The position numbers were made by a program, and so were the translations under genes. DNA of 64,000 nt, taken from Pseudomonas veronii. GTDB lineage: Bacteria > Pseudomonadota > Gammaproteobacteria > Pseudomonadales > Pseudomonadaceae. Of this stretch, positions 58,381-64,000 are shown in pieces. Below the pieces are notes generated by a model, which saw nothing but the letters and a program-made list of their open reading frames with translations, made no database searches and was not told where the DNA came from. Position 1 is the stretch's first letter; each line of letters begins with the position of its first letter. The stretch is taken from positions 110,938 through 174,937 of the forward strand of contig NZ_JYLL01000012.1 of NCBI RefSeq assembly GCF_001439695.1, read 5' to 3'.

Positions 58381-59502
58381 TTAGGCGTTTTTGCGGATGA
58401 CTTGGCCGTCGCGGCACATCAGGCACGCGGCGACGATGTCGTCTTCGAGGTTGATTTCAAACTGCCCTTCCTTGTTGAAGACCAGCTTCAGGAAGTCCAG
58501 CAGGTTGCGCGCATACAGGGCCGATGCGTCGGCGGCGACGGCACCCGCCAGGTTGGTCGGGCCGCAAATGATCACGCCGTTTTCCACCACCACCTGGTCG
58601 GCGACGGTCAGCGGGCAGTTGCCGCCCTGGGCTGCGGCAAGGTCGATCACCACTGAGCCCGGCTTCATCTGGGCAACCGTGTCGGCGCTGAGCAGGGTCG
58701 GAGCCTTGCGGCCCGGGATCAGGGCGGTGGTGATGACGATGTCGGCCTGCTTGGCGCGTTCGTGGACCGCCAGGGCCTGGCGTTGCATCCAGCTGGTCGG
58801 CATCGGGCGTGCGTAACCGCCGACGCCGACGGCGCATTCACGCTCTTCGTCGGTCTCATAAGGCACGTCGACGAACTTGGCGCCGAGGGATTCGATCTGC
58901 TCCTTCACGGCCGGGCGCACGTCAGACGCTTCGATCACTGCACCCAGGCGTTTCGCCGTGGCGATGGCCTGCAGGCCCGCGACGCCAGCGCCGAGGATCA
59001 ACACGCGTGCGGCTTTTACCGTACCGGCGGCAGTCATCAGCATCGGCATGAAGCGTGGGTAATGATGGGCGGCGAGCAACACGGCCTTGTAACCGGCGAT
59101 GTTGGCCTGGGACGACAGCACGTCCAGGCTCTGGGCCCGCGAAGTCCGCGGCGCGGCTTCGAGCGCGAAGGCCGTGATGCCCTGCTCGGCCAGCTTGGCG
59201 ATGGTTTCATTGCTGAACGGATTGAGCATGCCCACCAGCACGGTGCCGCTTTTGATCAGCGTCAGTTCGCTGTCGCTGGGGGCAACCACTTTGAGGATCA
59301 GCTCCGCGCCAAATGCATCGCTGGCGCTGCCAATGGTTGCACCTGCCGTTTCATAGGCACTGTCGACGATGCTGGCTTTAATGCCCGCCCCGCTTTGTAC
59401 AGTGACCTTATGGCCCTGGCCGATCAGCTTCTTGATGGTTTCCGGGGTGGCAGCCACCCGCGTTTCACCGGTCTGGGTTTCGAGAGGAACACCAATGTGC
59501 AC
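58381..59502 (-). CDS. pntAA: NAD(P) transhydrogenase subunit alpha, part 1
   Basis: A 373-aa soluble domain I that binds NAD(H). The AlaDH-like fold shows ETRVAATPETIKKLIGQGH at the start and the Rossmann fingerprint GAGVAGLQAIATAKRLGA with the acidic EASDVR end. The start is GTG at 59502 (reading MHIGVPLE after initiation), with AGGAGA six bases upstream; longer frames to 59574 are not typical. It is the first gene of the pnt operon. Confidence 0.94.
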   Translation of the reverse strand: MHIGVPLETQTGETRVAATPETIKKLIGQGHKVTVQSGAGIKASIVDSAYETAGATIGSASDAFGAELILKVVAPSDSELTLIKSGTVLVGMLNPFSNETIAKLAEQGITAFALEAAPRTSRAQSLDVLSSQANIAGYKAVLLAAHHYPRFMPMLMTAAGTVKAARVLILGAGVAGLQAIATAKRLGAVIEASDVRPAVKEQIESLGAKFVDVPYETDEERECAVGVGGYARPMPTSWMQRQALAVHERAKQADIVITTALIPGRKAPTLLSADTVAQMKPGSVVIDLAAAQGGNCPLTVADQVVVENGVIICGPTNLAGAVAADASALYARNLLDFLKLVFNKEGQFEINLEDDIVAACLMCRDGQVIRKNA

Positions 59503-59954
59503 GTGAAATCTCCTGCATGATCTTTTTGCTTTTGATCTTATTGTAAAAAGGCCAGCGCACCGTGAGTGGCGCATCTGGGGCGGCCGATCAGCACGATCCC
59601 GCTGAAATGACAGCGGGGCGCGGCATTTTGCAGGCGAACTTTACGGCCTTCAAGGGATTATGACGGGTGACGAAAAATTAACTACAAGTCACCCTGTGAC
59701 TGATTGTCGCAATGCCTTGAGATAACTTATTTAAATACAAGTGGTTAAAGGTGTATTTCGGTTTTTTGGTAGTTTCGCCCTCGCCGTTGTGAATAGTCGG
59801 GCATTAGCCGGTAATAGTTGCTACAAACCATGAGAATCATGGCTTTTAGCCTCATTTTCGCCGAACAGGTACAGTTTGCTGGAATGCGACATTTATATAT
59901 ATCTGTAGGATTCTATTTTAGCTGACTACATAGTCAACAAATGCCGCTCCGCCC
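59503..59954. other. pnt operon upstream region
   Basis: About 450 bases between the pntAA start and the gcdR stop. The part from 59640 to 59940 is AT-rich compared with flanking genes. No reading frame looks coding. It probably holds the pnt promoter, but I see no confident pair of hexamers, and no terminator with a T run after gcdR. Confidence 0.5.
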
Positions 59955-60854
59955 TTAGATTACTGGGCTATAGCGCTGGGACTGGTCGATCAGCCAGTCC
60001 CTGAAGGCGTGCAGGGAGGCCGATTCGACTTTCCTGTCAGGAATCATCAAGTAATACGCCTTCGAACTGCTCAGTGCTTCAGGGCTCGCGATCACCAGTT
60101 GGTGCTCGTTCAGTTCGCGCTGGATGAGGAACGGTGGAATCAGCGCAATGCCCATGTCATGCATGGCCGCCTGGGACAACATCGAGAATAGCTCGTAGCG
60201 GGGGCCTGTCATGTCGCGGGGTATGTTCAGTTGTTGCGCGTTGAACCACTGGCGCCAGGCATAGGGCCGCGTGGTCTGCTGCAGCAGCGGCAGTTCTGCG
60301 ATTTCCTGGGGGCTGAAGTGTGCGCGGCTGCCGAGTAAGCGCGGGCTGCACACCGGGACCGGGTTTTCTCCCATCAGCCGGTGGGATTCGGTACCGGACC
60401 AGTCGGCATCACCGAAATAGATCGCGGCGTCGAATTCGGTGTCGGCAAACAGGAAGGGGCGCGTGCGGTTGGTGAGGTTGACCGTGACTTCCGGGTGCTG
60501 GCGCTGAAAGTCCTTGAGGCGAGGGATCAGCCATTGGGTGCCAAAGGTTGGCACCACCGCCAGCTCGATGACATTCGCGCCCTGCTGTCCCATGACGGAC
60601 AAGGTGTCGCGCTCCACCGCGTCCAATTGCGTGGCGACACGACGGCTATACGACAGGCCCGCTTCTGTCAGCTTGACCCCACGCCGCGAGCGTCGAAACA
60701 GTTCGACACTCAAAAACTCCTCGAGGCTGGCGATCTGTCGGCAAATGGCGCCCTGAGTGATGGAAAGCTCCTGCGCCGCCTTGGTAAAGCTCTCGTGGCG
60801 GGCTGCAGCTTCAAAGCTGACAAGGGCGGTGGTGCTGGGGATTTTTCTGCGCAT
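59955..60854 (-). CDS. gcdR: LysR-type regulator, GcdR-like
   Basis: A 299-aa LysR-family regulator of the GcvA-like branch. The N-terminal winged helix is clear (STTALVSFEAAARHESFTKA, then SITQGAICRQIASLE), followed by the substrate-binding domain. It lies divergent from gcdH with 156 bases between, matching PA0448 (GcdR), which activates glutarate catabolism genes. The ATG at 60854 (MRRKIPSTT) fits the family better than an upstream GTG at 60869. Confidence 0.9.
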   Translation of the reverse strand: MRRKIPSTTALVSFEAAARHESFTKAAQELSITQGAICRQIASLEEFLSVELFRRSRRGVKLTEAGLSYSRRVATQLDAVERDTLSVMGQQGANVIELAVVPTFGTQWLIPRLKDFQRQHPEVTVNLTNRTRPFLFADTEFDAAIYFGDADWSGTESHRLMGENPVPVCSPRLLGSRAHFSPQEIAELPLLQQTTRPYAWRQWFNAQQLNIPRDMTGPRYELFSMLSQAAMHDMGIALIPPFLIQRELNEHQLVIASPEALSSSKAYYLMIPDRKVESASLHAFRDWLIDQSQRYSPVI

Positions 60855-61010
60855 GTACCTTGTTCTCACTTATAAGGCGCGTTTGCGCCCTTCTCGGCCG
60901 TTACGGAGTGAGAAATTAGCACAAGCCTATGCAAAAACCTCGTTTGCCCTCTGCGCTTGCCGAGCCTAGTCTGCATCCACGACTTCTGATTTCTTTGCGA
61001 GGACTTATTC

Positions 61011-62192
61011 ATGGCTGGCAAGGCAAGCTTCAACTGGATCGATCCACTGCTGCTGGATCAACAGCTCACCGAAGAAGAGCGCATGGTGCGCGACAGTGCT
61101 GAGCAATTCGCCCAGGACAAGTTGGCGCCAAGGGTGCTCGAAGCCTTCCGCCATGAAAAGACCGACCCGGCGATCTTCCGTGAGATGGGCGAAACCGGCC
61201 TGTTGGGCGCGATGATTCCCGAGCAGTACGGCGGCAGTGGCCTGAATTACGTCAGCTACGGGTTGATTGCGCGTGAGGTCGAGCGAGTCGACTCCGGCTA
61301 TCGCTCGATGATGAGTGTGCAGTCGTCACTGGTCATGGTGCCGATCAATGAGTTCGGCACCGAAGCGCAAAAACAGAAATACCTGCCGAAACTGGCGTCG
61401 GGTGAATGGATCGGTTGCTTCGGTCTGACCGAGCCTAACCACGGTTCCGACCCGGGCGCGATGATTACCCGGGCACGCAAGGTGGATGGCGGCTACAGCC
61501 TGACCGGCGCCAAGATGTGGATCACCAACAGCCCGATCGCCGATGTGTTCGTGGTGTGGGCCAAGGACGATGCCGGCGATATCCGCGGTTTTGTCCTGGA
61601 GAAAGGCTGGAAAGGTCTGAGCGCTCCGGCGATTCACGGCAAGGTCGGCCTGCGGGCTTCCATTACCGGCGAGATCGTCATGGACAACGTGTTCGTGCCC
61701 GACGAGAACATCTTCCCGGATGTGCGTGGCTTGAAAGGCCCCTTCACCTGCCTTAACTCCGCTCGTTACGGGATCTCCTGGGGCGCGCTGGGAGCTGCCG
61801 AGTTCTGCTGGCATACCGCTCGCCAATACACCCTTGATCGGCATCAGTTCGGTCGGCCATTGGCGGCGACCCAGCTTATCCAGAAGAAGCTCGCGGACAT
61901 GCAGACCGAGATCACTCTGGCCCTACAAGGCTGCCTGCGCCTGGGGCGGATGAAGGATGAAGGCACTGCGGCGGTGGAAATCACGTCGATCATGAAGCGC
62001 AATTCCTGCGGCAAGTCGCTGGATATCGCACGCATGGCGCGGGATATGCTGGGCGGCAACGGTATCTCCGACGAGTTCGGGGTGGCGCGTCACCTGGTCA
62101 ACCTGGAAGTGGTGAACACCTATGAAGGTACCCACGATGTACACGCCTTGATTCTGGGGCGCGCGCAAACCGGTCTTCAGGCGTTCTATTAA
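61011..62192 (+). CDS. gcdH: Glutaryl-CoA dehydrogenase
   Basis: A 393-aa flavoprotein of the acyl-CoA dehydrogenase family that oxidises and decarboxylates glutaryl-CoA to crotonyl-CoA in lysine and glutarate breakdown. Conserved parts are GCFGLTEPNHGSDPG, KMWITNSPIADVFVVWAK and the catalytic glutamate near residue 372 in NTYEGTHDVHALILGRA, the form typical of glutaryl-CoA dehydrogenases. The ATG at 61011 follows GAGGACTTATTC. gcdG starts 13 bases after the stop. Confidence 0.95.
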   Translation: MAGKASFNWIDPLLLDQQLTEEERMVRDSAEQFAQDKLAPRVLEAFRHEKTDPAIFREMGETGLLGAMIPEQYGGSGLNYVSYGLIAREVERVDSGYRSMMSVQSSLVMVPINEFGTEAQKQKYLPKLASGEWIGCFGLTEPNHGSDPGAMITRARKVDGGYSLTGAKMWITNSPIADVFVVWAKDDAGDIRGFVLEKGWKGLSAPAIHGKVGLRASITGEIVMDNVFVPDENIFPDVRGLKGPFTCLNSARYGISWGALGAAEFCWHTARQYTLDRHQFGRPLAATQLIQKKLADMQTEITLALQGCLRLGRMKDEGTAAVEITSIMKRNSCGKSLDIARMARDMLGGNGISDEFGVARHLVNLEVVNTYEGTHDVHALILGRAQTGLQAFY

Positions 62193-62205
62193 TAGGAGCA
62201 CGGGC

Positions 62206-63426
62206 ATGGGCGCGCTTTCGCATCTGCGGGTACTGGATTTGTCGCGAGTACTGGCGGGCCCTTGGGCCGGGCAGATCCTCGCGGACCTTGGGGCCGAAGT
62301 GATCAAGGTCGAGCGGCCGGGCAATGGTGACGACACGCGTGCCTGGGGCCCTCCCTTCCTCAAGGACGCGTATGGCGAGAACACCAGTGAAGCGGCGTAT
62401 TACTTGTCGGCCAACCGCAACAAAGAGTCGGTGACCATCGACTTCACGCAGCCGGAGGGGCAGAAGCTGGTGCGTGACCTGGCGGCCAAGTCCGACATCC
62501 TGATCGAGAACTTCAAGGTGGGCGGCCTGGCGGCGTATGGGCTGGACTATGCCTCGCTGAAGGAGGTCAACCCGGCGTTGATCTATTGCTCGATCACGGG
62601 GTTTGGCCAGACGGGGCCTTATGCGGCGCGTGCGGGCTACGACTTCATGATCCAGGGGTTGGGCGGACTCATGAGCCTGACGGGGCGGCCTGAGGGTGAT
62701 GAGGGGGCGGGCCCGGTGAAAGTGGGGGTGGCGTTGACTGACATCCTTACGGGGCTCTATTCGACGGTGGCGATCCTGGCGGCGCTGGCTCATCGCGAGC
62801 GTGACGGCGGCGGGCAACATATTGATATGGCGCTGCTGGACGTGCAGGTGGCTTGTCTGGCCAACCAGGCGATGAACTACCTGACGACAGGCGTGCCGCC
62901 AAAGCGCTTGGGCAATGCACATCCGAATATCGTGCCTTATCAGGATTTTCCCACGGCCGATGGCGACTTCATCCTGACGGTGGGGAATGACGGGCAGTTC
63001 CGTAAGTTTGCGCAGGTGGCAGGTCAGCCGCAGTGGGCGGATGATCCGCGTTTCGCGACCAACAAGGTGCGGGTGGCCAATCGCGCGGAACTGATTCCCT
63101 TGATTCGCCAGGCGACGGTGTTCAAGACGACGGCTGAATGGGTGTCGCAACTGGAGCGAGTCGGCGTGCCGTGCGGGCCGATCAATGATCTGGCGCAGGT
63201 ATTCGCGGATGCCCAGGTCAAGGCGCGCGGGCTGGCGATTGAGTTGCCTCACGCACTGGCGGGGATGGTGCCTCAGGTTGCCAGTCCTATACGGTTATCC
63301 AAGACCCCTGTGGAATACCGCAGCGCGCCTCCTTTATTGGGTGAGCATACGGTCAGGGTGTTGCAGGAAGTGCTGGGGTTGATGCCGGCGAATGTGGCTG
63401 CTTTAAAAGAAGCTGGGGTTATCTGA
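62206..63426 (+). CDS. gcdG: Class III CoA transferase, glutarate CoA-transferase (GcdG)
   Basis: A 406-aa CaiB/BaiF family enzyme. The N-terminus has LRVLDLSRVLAGPWAG and IKVERPGNGDDTR, the catalytic aspartate is about residue 146 in YDFMIQGLGG, and VKVGVALTDILTGLY follows. It probably moves CoA from succinyl-CoA to glutarate, feeding GcdH; this fits its place directly downstream of gcdH. AGGAGCACGGGC precedes the ATG. Confidence 0.92.
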   Translation: MGALSHLRVLDLSRVLAGPWAGQILADLGAEVIKVERPGNGDDTRAWGPPFLKDAYGENTSEAAYYLSANRNKESVTIDFTQPEGQKLVRDLAAKSDILIENFKVGGLAAYGLDYASLKEVNPALIYCSITGFGQTGPYAARAGYDFMIQGLGGLMSLTGRPEGDEGAGPVKVGVALTDILTGLYSTVAILAALAHRERDGGGQHIDMALLDVQVACLANQAMNYLTTGVPPKRLGNAHPNIVPYQDFPTADGDFILTVGNDGQFRKFAQVAGQPQWADDPRFATNKVRVANRAELIPLIRQATVFKTTAEWVSQLERVGVPCGPINDLAQVFADAQVKARGLAIELPHALAGMVPQVASPIRLSKTPVEYRSAPPLLGEHTVRVLQEVLGLMPANVAALKEAGVI

Positions 63427-63434
63427 GTCATCTC

Positions 63435-63470
63435 TTCTATATAGAGCGTCATTAAGGGCTCTATATAGAA
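63435..63470. terminator. AT-rich 13-bp inverted repeat after gcdG
   Basis: TTCTATATAGAGC (63435-63447) and GCTCTATATAGAA (63458-63470) form a perfect 13-bp stem with a 10-base loop, eight bases after the gcdG stop. The TTTTTT run is 12 bases further on, so it may be a weak terminator or a transcript-stabilising hairpin. Confidence 0.55.
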
Positions 63471-63528
63471 GAAAGTTGGTTGTTTTTTAGCCAATCCTAA
63501 CTATTGGATAGATAAGCGAAATTAAAGG

Positions 63529-63556
63529 TTGACGGCAAATCCTGGACGTCTATAAT
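63529..63556 (+). promoter_or_regulatory. rRNA operon promoter, upstream copy
   Basis: TTGACG at 63529-63534 and TATAAT at 63551-63556, spacing 16, followed by TCGCCCC. Strong sigma-70 hexamers and a GC-rich discriminator fit stringently controlled rRNA transcription. Confidence 0.75.
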
Positions 63557-63731
63557 TCGCCCCACTTCCGGCGCAGTCGAAACGGAAAACTCCTTGGTAA
63601 ACAAAGAGTTACGCAAGATTCGACAGCGGCCTGCTTCAGTTCATCGAAGCCTGGAAGGAGTTGGTAGAGCAGGGTTGTTTGGCTCTATTAACGTTTCGAT
63701 CTTCTCGGTCGAAAGCGGAGAAAAAGAGGTG

Positions 63732-63759
63732 TTGACAGCAGCGTGTAACGCTGTAGAAT
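63732..63759 (+). promoter_or_regulatory. rRNA operon promoter, middle copy
   Basis: TTGACA at 63732-63737 and TAGAAT at 63754-63759, spacing 16, followed by TCGCCTCCCG. Same layout as the copies on either side. Confidence 0.8.
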
Positions 63760-63840
63760 TCGCCTCCCGCTAACGAGAGATCGGAAGCGCAAGTGGTTGA
63801 AGTTACAAAGGAAACTTTGAAAACTTCTTAAAATAATCAC

Positions 63841-63868
63841 TTGACAGCAAATGAGGCTGCTGTAGAAT
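63841..63868 (+). promoter_or_regulatory. rRNA operon promoter, downstream copy
   Basis: TTGACA at 63841-63846 and TAGAAT at 63863-63868, spacing 16, with a GCGCGCCTC discriminator. This is the nearest promoter to the 16S gene. Confidence 0.82.
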
Positions 63869-63875
63869 GCGCGCC

Positions 63876-64000
63876 TCGGTTGAGACGAAAGATCTTAACC
63901 AACCGCTCTTTAACAACTGAATCAAGCAATTCGTGTGGGTGCTTGTGGAGTCAGACTGATAGTCAACAAGATTATCAGCATCACAAGTTACTCCGCGAGA
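63876..64000 (+). other. Leader of a ribosomal RNA operon with boxA
   Basis: The transcript leader carries boxA GCTCTTTAACA at 63905-63915, the NusB/NusE antitermination signal, followed by the leader sequence I know from upstream of Pseudomonas 16S genes (AACTGAATCAAGCAATTCG and onward to ACTCCGCGAGA). The mature 16S start is expected about 100 bases beyond the window end. Confidence 0.85.

Overview
The window reads as chromosomal core DNA of a fluorescent Pseudomonas, most likely of the P. fluorescens group. Three things point there: high GC with GC-rich third codon positions; gene orders I know from Pseudomonas (carbonic anhydrase-SulP-coxBA-ctaG-coxC-SURF1-ctaAB-SCO; metNIQ; zur-znuCB/znuA; polA-ersA-engB-cytochromes c5/c4-dsbA; dgcH-ampDh2-kinB-algB; pntAB; gcdR/gcdHG); and REP/REPIN elements with the GTGGGAGGGGGCTTGC core typical of this group. 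The window ends in the leader of a ribosomal RNA operon, about 100 nt before the expected 16S start. I see no prophage, IS element, CRISPR array, tRNA or island-like base composition.

Layout. 1-3.6 kb: end of a radical SAM gene, beta-carbonic anhydrase with a SulP transporter, and an unknown reverse-strand gene. 4.0-12.5 kb: the aa3-type cytochrome c oxidase, with structural subunits coxB, coxA and coxC and assembly genes ctaG, SURF1, ctaA, ctaB and SCO. One small DUF2909 gene lies on the opposite strand inside this block. 12.6-15.1 kb: methionine ABC importer metNIQ. 15.4-17.5 kb: large catalase katE. 17.6-21.4 kb: a lipoprotein, then the zinc uptake locus (znuB, znuC and zur on minus, znuA divergent, with a Zur-like box between). 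21.5-31.5 kb: thrB, a DUF2782 gene, polA, the ErsA/Spot 42-type sRNA, engB, cytochromes c5 and c4, dsbA, an endonuclease-like protein and a diguanylate cyclase. 31.5-36.9 kb: amidase ampDh2, the KinB/AlgB two-component system, and a divergent three-gene unit (unknown 99-aa protein, DUF1328, Ivy) behind a well-formed sigma-54 promoter. 37.4-40.2 kb: gltP and a fused SpmA/SpmB-like protein. 40.3-43.8 kb: an MCE-type lipid ABC transporter. 43.9-50.4 kb: DUF5924 protein, M16 peptidase, Na/Pi cotransporter-PhoU protein, TerC and a CitMHS citrate transporter. 50.7-54.6 kb: a DUF4105 metalloprotease-like protein, three tandem DUF2388 genes and two DUF1127 genes. 54.9-59.5 kb: acetyl-CoA hydrolase/CoA transferase and the three-gene proton-translocating transhydrogenase. 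59.9-63.4 kb: the glutarate branch (gcdR, gcdH, gcdG). 63.4-64.0 kb: three stacked promoters and the leader of an rRNA operon.

Functional threads are aerobic respiration and periplasmic redox (aa3 oxidase, cytochromes c4/c5, DsbA, transhydrogenase), envelope homeostasis and stress (KinB/AlgB, AmpDh2, Ivy, ErsA with an AlgU-type promoter, MCE transporter) and nutrient uptake (methionine, zinc, glutamate, citrate, probably bicarbonate).

I did not find a clear-cut new multi-gene system such as a defence island. The best candidates for something undescribed are: (1) the sigma-54 promoter with an IHF-consensus site and upstream dyad, divergent from the enhancer-binding regulator algB and driving an unknown small membrane-anchored protein; (2) a dense cluster of CTGTAC-type operators upstream of two DUF1127 genes; (3) the triple DUF2388 array beside a DUF4105 protein; (4) the antisense DUF2909 gene inside the cox cluster; (5) a citrate-transporter leader with a Crc/Hfq-like CA motif and a 22-codon upstream ORF.
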